DNA of 43,224 bases from Silene noctiflora (Eukaryota; Streptophyta; Magnoliopsida; Caryophyllales; Caryophyllaceae). A model generated the notes under the pieces. The model had not been told where the DNA came from. It saw nothing but the letters and a program-made list of their open reading frames with translations, and searched no databases. Below are positions 32,570 to 42,599 of the stretch, in pieces. Numbering within the stretch: position 1 is the stretch's first letter; each line of letters starts with the position of its first letter. The DNA lies in NCBI GenBank assembly GCA_009801015.1, contig VHZZ01009958.1, positions 28,865 through 72,088 of the forward strand. The letters run 5' to 3'. The position numbers and the translations under genes were made by a program.

Positions 32570-32691
32570 GGGCGCCACCGGGTGGCGCTGAGTTTGGGTG
32601 TCACCCTCTCACATGCATCCATTATTGTAGGGTCCTCCACTTATTGCATGTGAGAGGGTGACGCCAAAATTGAGTGTCACTCGATAACGCC
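32570..32691. mobile_element. Short MITE with ~45-bp inverted ends
   Basis: GTCACCCTCTCACATGCA (from ~32610) pairs exactly with TGCATGTGAGAGGGTGAC (to ~32662). The outer ends GGCGCCACCGGGTGGCGCT and the complement of GAGTGTCACTCGATAACGCC are also related. Only about 30 bases separate the arms. Confidence 0.65.
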
Positions 32692-33769
32692 AACTTATTT
32701 TCCTTTAAAATAACTATCCCACTAAACCAAACTTATTAATAATCTAACTTACTTTAGATAGTTGGGTCACAACAGTTGTATATGCATAATGCATGAACAC
32801 ATTGCATTAGTGATTGTACGGCTGATACTAGACTGGACAACTAATCCTACTGCAGTTGAATTAACGGTCTACTCCTACATCCTACCCAATCATGCAACCA
32901 TTCTAGCACATGTGCTGATGAGTACGTCTTTCTATTTACCAGGTTCTTTACGTTTTCTTAAAATATTTTAACATATTTTTATGCTTTTTTCTATTTAATT
33001 GAATGATTAAAATAACAAAAGTACTTTTAAAAAAGCATATGCATGTAAGATCCTAAAAATCCTCTCCAAAAACAAATGTAAAGAACTTGAAAATACCCAA
33101 AAATACATATAAGTTGAGTTAAATTTAATACTATTGTTTGTATATCTGCATGTAGAATTATTTTCTGTTAAGTGCTATTCTGGTACTTTACATAATATAT
33201 TTCGTATAATTTTAAAGTCACGTTAAAACAATATATTAAATCATAATAACTTAGATATATCTTGGTAGCTAGCTAAAATAAAATTAAAAAAAATACATAG
33301 AAAATCATTCAAGTGATATTTGGGTAGTGTTGCAAGAAGACAAAGACCGATAAATGAGCAAAGATACTTTTGGTTGTGTAACAAGTAACATGTTGATCAT
33401 TTACTCAACATTTTCTTATGAAATTAATGTCATTATATATATTTATATATATAATAAATGCCCATACTTCATCATTCCACTACTTTACTAATAGCTAGAT
33501 CTCATTGGTTCTCTCAATAAATCAATTGTATTGTTGAATTGGGGTCGTATACCCATCAAGAAGTGGACTTATTTTTTGTTGCATTCTTAAATTTTGCAAT
33601 AGTAGATTAGAAGTAGTGCTACCTACTTTACCATCCGTTGCTTTCATGTATGGGTGCACTTATTAAGTGATGACAAATTTTCCAACATTTTAACCGTTGT
33701 TTAGGCCAGGTAGTAACAAAGTTTTCCCTTATGAGTTTTTAACTTACTGTATTTTCAGAGTTTGAATTT
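32692..33769. other. AT-rich intergenic, no gene recognised
   Basis: Contains TATATA stretches near 33435-33455. Short ORFs have no domain. Confidence 0.4.
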
Positions 33770-34472
33770 AAGGATAAAATTATTGGTAGTTTTGAGATAA
33801 GATTTTAGTAAATTTTGAAATAAGACTCACCCAAAACTACCAATAATCTACCTAATCTTCACAAAGTTTTAAGTTGAGTCTTGGAAATTCAAGACTTAAC
33901 GTAAGACTTTACATGAGTCTTGACTCTTGACCCCACTTTCAAAAGAAGACATCTAATTAAAGAAACCCATGCGTTATATTTTTTTAATTTTTTAATTTTT
34001 ATTTTTTTCTTAAATTTCATATTTTTTCAAGTAAAGTGAAAAAGTAGATTCTAAGGTGACTCTGCCCTGATAATGTATAAAGTTTGAGATAAGGGTAAGA
34101 TTATCCGTTAGACTCTTCAAAGTCTTAAGATTCTGCCACATCAGCTTTCCACTGACTTTTATTATTTCTTTATTGTTCAGACTTATCTCAGACTCACCTC
34201 AGACTTTATACATTATCCGTCAGACTCACCTCAAACTCTACTTTTTTACTTTCCACTTCACTTACTTTTTTTTTTCAAAAAAAAAAAATGCCACATGGTA
34301 TCCATTAATTGGATACTTTCCACTCATGGTGGGGTCAAGACTAACCTAATTGAGTCTTGGATTTCCAAGACTCAACTTAAGACTTTGTGAAGAATTTTGT
34401 AGATTATTGGTAGTAGTCTTGTCTTAAGACTTACCAAAATTTTGTCTCAAGACTACCAATAATCTTACCCTA
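33770..34472. mobile_element. Large nested foldback element (~700 bp)
   Basis: The outer arms (about 33770-33940 and 34329-34472) are inverted: the left arm's TTATTGGTAGTTTTGAGA...CTTGGAAATTCAAGACT matches the complement of the right arm. Within each arm ATTATTGGTAGT and ACTACCAATAAT form a smaller hairpin. A second inner pair (34032-34095 and 34175-34262; GATAATGTATAAAGT against ACTTTATACATTATC) folds inside. No coding capacity. It is likely a foldback or long-TIR MULE-type non-autonomous element; no target duplication identified. Confidence 0.75.
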
Positions 34473-34520
34473 AGTCTGATATAAGTTTAAGTCTTTGGAA
34501 GATCTCTACAACTCTTACCT

Positions 34521-34670
34521 AGTGGCGAAGCTAGAAATTAGCTGCAATAAGGGCAAATAATTTCAGCAAAAACGATCATGTAATGGTTTAAAAACATGAA
34601 GAAGCTGAAATATATGCCTAAAGACTTCATAATTTTTAACCGTAAGCGGGGGCGAGCATCATGCTTAGAG
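34521..34670. other. Possible relic of the GGAGC-type MITE
   Basis: AGTGGCGAAGCTAGAAATT at 34521 resembles the left end of the element at 6489. No right end was found before the GGGTC repeat begins. Confidence 0.25.
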
Positions 34671-34679
34671 GTGGTAAGT

Positions 34680-35405
34680 GGGTCAATCGGGTGGGTATGG
34701 GTCGGGTCATTTCGGGTCTGTCATACATTTCGGGTATGGGTCGGGTCATTTCGGGTCTGTCATACATTTCGGGTCGAGTTGAGTCATTTCGGGTTTCGGG
34801 TGACCTATTGTAGGATCACTTCGGGTCGGGTCACTTTTGGATATGGGTCATTTCCTAGTTAATGGCTAAAACACTTTTGTTAGTACTATTTATTAAGAAT
34901 GGTTGTAAGTTTGTAACCAATAAAACTCTATTTTAACATTAATATGACTTAGTACTTGTTGCGTCGGGTCATTTTTTGTGACTTTAAGTCATTTAAAATC
35001 GGGTAAATTATGAGTAGGGTCATCTCGGGCTAGGTTAACTAGGGGTGTTCACTTGTTTAGAATCGGACCAGACCGCAAAGACCGGACCGGACAACCCCAT
35101 ATCCCAAACCCGGAAACCGGACCGGTTAGGTGGGAACCTGGACCAGAACCTTTTAGGTCTGGTTTTTTTCGAGTTTGGACTGGACCGGATCTATTTTTAA
35201 AGGTAATTTGAGGTGATTTTTTTTGTTTGGACCGGACCAGATTGTATTCGGTCCAGACCAGACCGGACCGGCCGGTTCGGGCTGGTCTACTTTATGTGAA
35301 GCCCTAGGGTCAACAGTGGGTCAATCAATGCTCAGGTCGGGTCTGGGTCAAGTCGGGTTAAGCAAATTCGGTTCACTTTTGGGTATCGAGTCGGGTCATT
35401 CAGAT
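34680..35405. repeat. GGGTC and GGACCGG low-complexity repeat blocks
   Basis: 34680-34860 is GGGTCA-type and contains an exact 39-bp tandem duplication (34693-34731, 34732-34770). 35060-35290 is dense in GGACCGGACC/GGTCCAGACC and their complements. 35325-35405 returns to GGGTC-type. No gene; ORFs here are repeat translations. Confidence 0.75.
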
Positions 35406-36001
35406 CGGATTAGCTTTTCCCGGTCTAAATTCCTGCTATCCCCCCAATTCCATCGCTGTTTTTACCAGTTAATGTGCCCATGGGTACTTGTAAAATTAAC
35501 TGATGGAAAGTAGTACAAATTGTCACACACTTGATATATTACGTTACCGTGCATTTAACTAATAAAATAATTTGTTTTATTTAGCTTGGATATGACTTAT
35601 TTATTTAGATATATTTAAATTCTCGTTTTATTATTGGTTGGAATATGAAATGTTGTGTTATTTTGGATATACCTGATTAGAACTCTTCTTATAATGGAGA
35701 AACAAAGGTTTTAATACTTATATTTATATTTATATTTATATATATATCGTCGCTCATTTCACTCATTACGTGATTATTAATTTTGGGAGTAGTAATTACG
35801 GAGTAGTATTATCAATTTTAATGACTTTGTTAATTTATTTCATATGCTGATGATATATGCAACTTTGAAATAAAACTTTGATAAAAATTCCATTACTCAT
35901 ATTTTCCAACAAATTTCCAATCAAAGACGTATTCATTTTGAACAAGTGCTATGTATGTCGCAATTACGCACGTATACTTATAACTTCTAATAGTACCTTA
36001 T
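35406..36001. other. AT-rich intergenic with a TTATAT microsatellite
   Basis: (TTATAT)n and TA tract at about 35717-35748. No gene seen. Confidence 0.45.
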
Positions 36002-36003
36002 TA

Positions 36004-36211
36004 CTCCCTCCGTCCCGGTCATTTGTTGTCCTTTTTCATTTTGAGGTGTCTCAGTCAATTGTTGTCCTTTCTATTTTAGGATTGCATTTGATGAGTAATT
36101 TGATCTTTTACATTCAATTTAGTCCACTTGTCATCTTATAATTGGCTCCCTCCCCTTTCCTTGGTCTTTGTGCCAAAATCAAAGGACAACAAATAACCGG
36201 AAGAGAAGGAG
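36004..36211. mobile_element. Stowaway-like MITE (TA duplication)
   Basis: Begins CTCCCTCCGTCCCGGTCATT and ends ACCGGAAGAGAAGGAG, flanked by TA at 36002-36003 and 36212-36213. GTTGTCCTTT near the left end pairs with AAAGGACAAC near the right end. At 208 bp it is typical of Tc1/mariner-derived Stowaways. Related remnants follow at 36360-36500 (AAACAAATGACGGAAATG) and 36630-36655. Confidence 0.88.
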
Positions 36212-36722
36212 TACTTGTCAATTTGTCATCAATCATCATCATCCCTTTCTTTTTCTTCGTGTCCATATCTACTTTTCCATGCACAATTTTTTCAAACTCA
36301 AACATAAAAATACTCCTCGTCACAATTATTTATTTACTTATTTTATTTTGAGTTATTTTGATTAATTGTCTATCTTTCTATTTAGCGGATGTTTTTGATA
36401 GGCAATTGGTCCATTTGTCATCAATTAATTAGTTTTTTCCTCTTTTCTTAATGTTTGTGTTTAACCCAAAGATAAACAAATGACGGAAATGAAGAAAGTA
36501 AACCATTCAATTCAACTTTTTGGATTTAGAAAAAAAATATTTCATGCACGATGGTTAATACTTATCAAATCAATGGACAACTATATATATTATAATTGTT
36601 ATTTTCCTTTGAAATTCTTTCTTTCTCCATAGACAACTATGTACGGAGTATTAAGAAAAACTCCTTCCATGAAACGACACACGTCTATAATTTTAGTTTA
36701 ATTCTCACGGTATGCTAAATTT
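36212..36722. other. AT-rich spacer with Stowaway remnants
   Basis: Partial Stowaway interiors as noted for the preceding element. No gene recognised. Confidence 0.4.
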
Positions 36723-36727
36723 ATGCA

Positions 36728-36833
36728 GATGTCAACTAGCTTAATTGGTAAAGTCGTGATATTTATAACTTCGGTTCAAACCCATAAACATAATATTCGC
36801 CCTTTTAGCTACTTTCGAAAAAAAAAATATGCC
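36728..36833 (+). mobile_element. tRNA-derived SINE with intact pol III boxes
   Basis: Box A TAGCTTAATTGG (36737-36748) and box B GGTTCAAACCC (36773-36783) match the consensus TRGCNNARNNGG and GGTTCRANNCC exactly, with 36 nt between starts, which is tRNA-like spacing. An A-rich tract (36820-36829) follows. It is too unlike a folded tRNA to be a tRNA gene. Confidence 0.7.
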
Positions 36834-36898
36834 AACTTTTTTTCTTTTAACTTAATTTGGAGATACTTATATAGTCCCAAAACATTTCCAAATTTGGC

Positions 36899-37023
36899 AG
36901 ATGCCAACTAACTCACTAGTAAAATCATACGTTCAGTTTATGCAGATGTCAAGTACTTATAAACTGGATTTAAACTCCGTCAACATTATATTCGTCCTTG
37001 TGTCTCCTTTACACCAAGAAATT
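36899..37023 (+). mobile_element. Diverged second copy of the SINE
   Basis: CAGATGCCAACTAACTCACTAGTAAA and then CAGATGTCAAGTACTTATAA...GGATTTAAACTCCGTCAACATTATATTCG repeat the sequence of the copy at 36728 with mutations and an internal duplication of the head. Box B is degraded. Confidence 0.55.
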
Positions 37024-37712
37024 GATACGTAGCTAAGTTTATTTATTTTATTATTACTTAATTTAGAAATAGTTTATAGTCTAACACAATTCCAAAATTG
37101 GCAAGAATAAAGTGAGACATTTGGGCACGTCTAATGACAAACCCATGAGACATGTTGTATGACCTTTGAATTGGCAAATGTCTAATTTATTGCCTCTTTC
37201 TTACTAAATTATTTTTTTATTAATTAAATTGGTTATTTTTTTATTGTTTCAAAATTTGGTAGTGGTGTTGAAAACAAAATGCGACAGTTGTTACAATTCT
37301 TTGTACAATGTACGTACTTCAATTATTTTCATAAAATATTGGGCACCTGTGATTTTATATATTGTGCTTTACTTTAAGTCTTTTAGGGTTGGTTGCCTCT
37401 CAATTTTAATTTGTCTTGTTGACGAAACTTTTGTGCTTTAATTTTGGAATGGTAATAAAGGTCCGGTGTAAGCAAGTCTATCGTGTAACGTCAAAAGTGT
37501 ATGAAAATACTTTGCAAGCTATTGTATTTATCCGGTGGTATATGGTGTATGGACCGTGACACCGATCCATTACACATAAGATATTTTCAGTCGTACAATA
37601 AGAAAAAGATATATTTATAATAAACATAAACTTTAAAAGAGATTTTTTTTAAAGTCGATTATTTAGATATCAACCAATTATAATAATGGCAATTTCGCAA
37701 GGTCTATGTATA
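37024..37712. other. AT-rich intergenic, no gene recognised
   Basis: Short ORFs only. Nothing else notable. Confidence 0.4.
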
Positions 37713-37714
37713 TA

Positions 37715-37933
37715 CTCCCTCCGATCGAGAAAGATGGTAACACTTACCTAAAATGGATGATTAATTACCTATTTACAGTTTTACCATTCAGTCACTCACC
37801 CACCAACTACTTATTTACTCCACCTAAACTCATGTGGTCCTACTCAAACTTTCCTACTTTATCCCTCACTTTTCCACATTTTCTTAAATAACCACATTTT
37901 AACTATGTTATCATTTGTCTGGATCGGAGGGAG
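37715..37933. mobile_element. Stowaway-like MITE (TA duplication)
   Basis: Begins CTCCCTCCGATCGAGAAAGA and ends TCTGGATCGGAGGGAG, flanked by TA at 37713-37714 and 37934-37935. 219 bp. The short ORF inside is non-functional. Confidence 0.9.
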
Positions 37934-37935
37934 TA

Positions 37936-39255
37936 TATTCTATAGCTGGAGCTGAGTAAGTTGACCTATATGGTGAATCAGCTCCATTGTATCACCCACA
38001 ATAATTGAAGAGGTTCATTGATAAGTTTCAATGACTAGTGCTTAAATGGAATAAAAGTTATACTTATATTAACAAAGTGCATTTTTTTCTGATCATCCAT
38101 GCAAAAGAATACACAGTTAAGCGTGCTTTGCTGTAAGTAGTCTTAACATAGATGACCTTCTAAGAAGGTCCATGAGATGCGCACGAGTGAACACAAAATG
38201 TCCTGAAAAGAAATCGTATTGATTTGTGAGCCATGTAAATAACCTGACGAGCTATAATGAGTAGCCGCTCTCGATCCACGTTAGGCTGGAATGTTACATC
38301 TGCCCGAGCCACCATAACGAGCCCAACTTTCACTAGCCTCCCTCCAATCTACATAGGTGGGGGCCAAAGACTCCCAGACCAACCCGCCCAGGGCCATGCA
38401 TTAAAAAAATAAATTCTATTTGAGTCGGGCTAGCGCCACACATAATGTAGCCCGGTCCCTCCCGACCCATTGGTCACTTATATCTGGAACTCCTGAAAAT
38501 TCGTTGGCTGAATAAATGAAATTGTAGAAGTTAATGCTCTCGCTGGTTGTTCTGTTACGTCATGTTGATCATATAAACTTTTGAGAAACTGCAACCAGCC
38601 GATAGCTTGTACTGAGCCATGCTCAGGCAATGGGTCGAAACACCGAGTTTAAACCCAAATAGACCGACCTCCAAACCTAATAGCCGAATTAAACCACGAG
38701 AGTCGAGACGATGTAATGGTTGACCTAAAACAAGTTTACCGACAATTTAATCAATACTATATATATAATCCGAAAATCAAGGGACTTTAATGTAATTAAC
38801 TAAATCTATACAAATTAATTATACTATATAGTTTTAATCGCGCTGACCAAAAACTTCAATGTAAATATTATTTAGTTTTGGTTGAATTTTAAATTTAGAG
38901 AACACCAGAATACGATGATTTTCCTTAAAATAAACATGTCCCACCTATGATATTAATTAATATAAAGATGTTAATTATTTAACCTACACAAATATAATAA
39001 AGTATAATATATTTTGGATGGAAATTATTAAAAGATAAATAAATCAAGCTGGATTTCCAAAATATAATATTTCATAATTATTTCGATTTGATTTAATGCC
39101 TATATAATATATTTATATAAATATATAAGCCTCTTAAAATTGCATGCCTAAATAGTAAAAATAATTTTGTTAGTAGTACAAAGAATTGTAGTAACATTGG
39201 ACATGGTAATATTATAATAATCACTTATTTGAATAAAGTAACAATATTAACAACA
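37936..39255. other. Intergenic, no gene recognised
   Basis: A less AT-rich stretch at 38200-38500 has short GC-rich motifs (GGGCTAGCGCC, TAGCCCGGTCCCTCCCGACC) and may be an old element, but I cannot place it. The rest is very AT-rich. Confidence 0.35.
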
Positions 39256-39345
39256 AGCGGGAGTAGTGAAATTATCAATATTAATGCGGCAATAGTGAAA
39301 GTAACAATAATTATAGCGGGAGTAGTGAAAGTAACAGTAGTAATA
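39256..39345. repeat. ~30-bp imperfect tandem repeat
   Basis: AGCGGGAGTAGTGAAA with an AT-rich tail recurs at 39256, 39286 and 39315, with a further single copy (AGCGGGAATAGTGAA) at 39437. Confidence 0.6.
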
Positions 39346-39612
39346 ATAACAAATGTAATAAAAGTAACAATAATAACAATAAAATAAAGTATATATGAAC
39401 AATTAGTTAACAAATCGATTTAAATAAATTATTAATAGCGGGAATAGTGAATTTATTTCATTGTAATTTTAAGATCTGTTATAAAAAGATAAATTAATGA
39501 TTAATTTATGAGTTATGCAACTTTAAATTAATTTTATTTAATTAAGATTAAATTTTAATACTAAATAAAGGTAGTCTGGGCGTGATCAGACATCAATACT
39601 AATTAATACTTA

Positions 39613-40017
39613 GGCTCTGTTTAGCAATGCATTTCAGCTACCTTTTTTGGTCAAACTAGCTTATTTAACCAAAATTTCAGGTAACTTATTTTTTTGTAAG
39701 CGTTTAGCAAGTAGTTTATTTAAGCAAATAAGCTATCTGAAATGAATTGTTACCTAGAGTAGCATTTGAGATTTCAGGTGCCAAAATCAGTTACCTTTTC
39801 AGTTAGTTTATTTAAGCAAATAATTATCATATCCTTTTACGTCATTTTACCAAAATCAGTTAGTTATCTTTTCAGTTAGTTTGTCAAACATTTTTTTTAT
39901 ATAATCTCTTACCTTATCAGCTCCTAATTTTCAGCTACATCATCAATTACCTTTTCAGTTTTCAGATAACTTTTCAGATTTCAGCTATATTTTCAGTTAA
40001 TTTTACCAAACAGAGCC
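39613..40017. mobile_element. Tourist-like MITE (TTA duplication)
   Basis: Ends GGCTCTGTTTAGCAA and TTACCAAACAGAGCC are inverted, flanked by TTA at 39610-39612 and 40018-40020. 405 bp. The interior is full of TTTCAG(C/T)TA and TTATTTAAGCAAATAA motifs. Confidence 0.85.
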
Positions 40018-40020
40018 TTA

Positions 40021-41256
40021 ATCGTATACTGGAGTACTTGTCCCCTTCCTACCATTCGATTGCCTAAGTGGCTATCTTACCTTTTTGTCACCTAATTGCA
40101 ACCCCCAATTACTAGAATTAAATCATTAATAGTATAAAATTACCATCTTAATAAAGAAATTTAGTTAGCCAATGAAAAATCAACAACATAATTTTTTTCT
40201 TGAAGACAATCCATTGTTTAATATGGCTATAAACTGTAGATTAATACGATGTTTTCTAACAACATAGTACCAAAAGTACATTGTTAACACTAAAATATGT
40301 AATCCTGTAAGATAATTACAGATAAATTACAGATTATTTTTGCTAAAGTACTCCAAACAATATGGAAGTTAATGTTCTTTTTGTTGCAACTTTTAAGGTC
40401 AACAAACTTAATTATTGTACTTTCACAACTTTTAATGGTGTTTGTGCTGTACAATTAACATTAATTAATTATTAATTATATTAGTTAATCGCCGAGTAGT
40501 AGTTAATTAATCATTACTTCCTTAATGATCATCCCACGCTGCGATAATCACGTGTGGATCGACACGTGTACTAATACTATATAATAAGTAGTGAGAAGTA
40601 AACTATAGAAAATATGAATTGTATTGAATAGTTTAATCAATATCAATATATTTATATATATATATAGGGCTGTGCAACGGTGCGGGCTAGCCCGGCCCAG
40701 CCAGTGTCAACGGGCCACAAAACCGCGGCCCATTTTTTTCCAGCCCAGCCCGTTTCCCAGCCCAGATTTTTAGTGCTATTAGAGCGATATTAGAGCGTCA
40801 ATATCATCTTTTATAAATTTTAGGAAAGTATATTATAAGATCTTCCAAGATTATGACAAAGATACTATGTAATATTTTAATATCTAAGCTATATTTACAT
40901 AAAAAAATTGTTTGATTATCAATCTAACAAAAAAATATAATGCAAAACATTTAAAAACTTAGATATTTGGATTCGTAGCGGAAAATGCTTTCATTTGAGT
41001 ATAAATTTTGTATTATTTACTACTCCCTGTTTGAATTGTTTACATTTACATTTTGCACAAATATTAATAAAATGAGATATCTCTACTTTTCATATGTTTA
41101 CTAACACAACTACTCTAATGTAAGCCCCTCATATTTTGGCACCCACCTATCGAAAGGTATAAAAGTAGACAATGATATGTGAACCATTTAATTGATAAAA
41201 AAATATCCATATATAGAAACGTAGACAGTTAATTCAATGATATAAACGAATTATTA
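40021..41256. other. AT-rich intergenic with a GGCCCAGCCCG tract
   Basis: 40675-40770 is GC-rich and low-complexity (GCCCGGCCCAGCC, CCCAGCCCGTTTCCCAGCCC). A Stowaway-type start (ACTCCCTGTTTGAATTG) lies at 41023. No gene recognised. Confidence 0.45.
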
Positions 41257-41266
41257 TTATTTTCTC

Positions 41267-41788
41267 TTTTTTTTTTTTTTTGTGAAAATGTGAAAATTAT
41301 ATTAATCAATCAATCCAACCACCAATACATCCAACATTTGACTCAACAAACGTCAACACAACCTAAACTCACTCCATTACAATTCGAAATTATACTCAGC
41401 ATTTCTGTCGACACCATTGCTCATCCTTCTGAATCATTTGACCTTCAAACAGAACATTCAACCTCAACTTCAAAGCATCATTCACCTCCTGACTCACCTT
41501 CTCAGGTCTAAAAACGCTGTCATCCATTCTGCATCCATTCCTTATCATCCAGATACGATAGAATAGCGCAGCCAGTGCTGCAGTGGTCATCTGTTTCATC
41601 AGCAGAGTCTGACTTCTATCATGCCATAAAGTATGCATAGTACCGAAACCATAGGTGCCTGCTCCCAACCAATCCTTCACAAATTGAATGCAAAGTTTTG
41701 TATATCTGCATTCTTCAAATAGATGAACATGAAACTCAGGTTCATCCCCACAAATATAGCAGGTGACAGGAGCCTTTATACCCACATG
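41267..41788 (-). mobile_element. 5'-truncated LINE with poly(A) tail and target duplication
   Basis: A T15 run (41267-41281) is the poly(A) tail on the - strand. TTATTTTCTC flanks the insert at 41257-41266 and 41789-41798. The body encodes the C-terminal part of a LINE protein. The truncated 5' end, tail and 10-bp duplication are the hallmarks of target-primed reverse transcription. Confidence 0.9.
41396..41785 (-). pseudogene. LINE ORF2 C-terminal fragment (zf-RVT type)
   Basis: An open frame of 129 residues contains CYICGDEPEFHVHLFEEC, the CxxC...HLF..C motif of the zinc-binding domain found after plant LINE reverse transcriptases, then a W-rich stretch and RIWMIRNGCRM. There is no reverse transcriptase core because the copy is truncated. 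Intact reading suggests a fairly recent insertion, but it cannot be functional. Confidence 0.8.
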
Positions 41789-41844
41789 TTATTTTCTCAT
41801 ATTTTAATTGTGATAAAAGATGATGTACTTCTTAATATGTTATT

Positions 41845-41965
41845 TTGTCTCACATTGGAAAATTATGTAANTGTGGTGAATATATTACATATAAATAGTA
41901 GAATTGTCCCACATGGAAANATTATCATTAGGTGGGTAATCCTATGATTATAAATATGAGTCATC
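41845..41965 (+). repeat. Repeat copy 1 (TTGTCTCACATTGG type)
   Basis: TTGTCTCACATTG, TGTGGTGAATA, TTACATATAAAT, AGAATTGTCCCA and GAGTCAT occur in the same order here and at 42455-42575. This TGTCCCACAT-type sequence is common near LTRs in plants. Two ambiguous bases (41871, 41920). Confidence 0.6.
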
Positions 41966-42454
41966 TTTGAAACTTGGGTATCAAACAAAAATCTTTTGAG
42001 TCTCTTTAAATATTGTTTTAGAGGACTCTTAAGAGTTTGTATTATTAAAAATTAATTAATTTAGGAAAATATCCAAAATAATATTTTTGATATAAAAAAT
42101 ATACTGGAAAATAATTTAATGATTATTATAATATCATTAGATACAATATATATTTCCTATATTATATTCAATATTTATAATTTTTATATAAAAATTTTTA
42201 CATTTCATTTGACAAAAAGTATAGTACAAAACCTTACGAAAATAATATAATTAGATTGGTGGTAAAGAACTGTCATCATTAGAGTATAAATTTTATATTA
42301 TTTACACATATTTTAATTATGATAAAAAATAGAAAAAAACGTACGAATATTAATAGATGCTATATAACTATTACATATATTAAAGTAGCAATTACCCGTA
42401 TTTGGAATTTGGGTGGTGTCAAACTAGGTGCGAAAAAGATGGTGTATAGTATGT

Positions 42455-42575
42455 TTGTCTCACATTGAAAAATAATGCAGCTGTGGTGAATAAATTACAT
42501 ATAAATTATAGAATTGTCCCATATCGAAAGATTAGCACAAGATGAGGTGATTCTATTATTATTGATGAGTCATAT
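42455..42575 (+). repeat. Repeat copy 2 (TTGTCTCACATTG type)
   Basis: A diverged copy of 41845-41965, 610 bp downstream in the same orientation. The DNA between is very AT-rich; it also repeats TATAAATTTT(A/G)TATTATTTAC seen near 41000 and 42287. The pair may be two short LTRs or two insertions. Confidence 0.55.
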
Positions 42576-42599
42576 TTATATACATTATATGCCTCCCTT

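Noticed and set aside
35223..35513. + strand ORF rich in GPDQ
   Set aside because: Translation of GGACCGG repeats.
38200..38500. GC-richer block as a possible gene or organelle insert
   Set aside because: All frames are interrupted and no known plastid or mitochondrial sequence is recognised.
39225..39413. - strand hydrophobic ORF
   Set aside because: Arises from an AT-rich ~30-bp tandem repeat.
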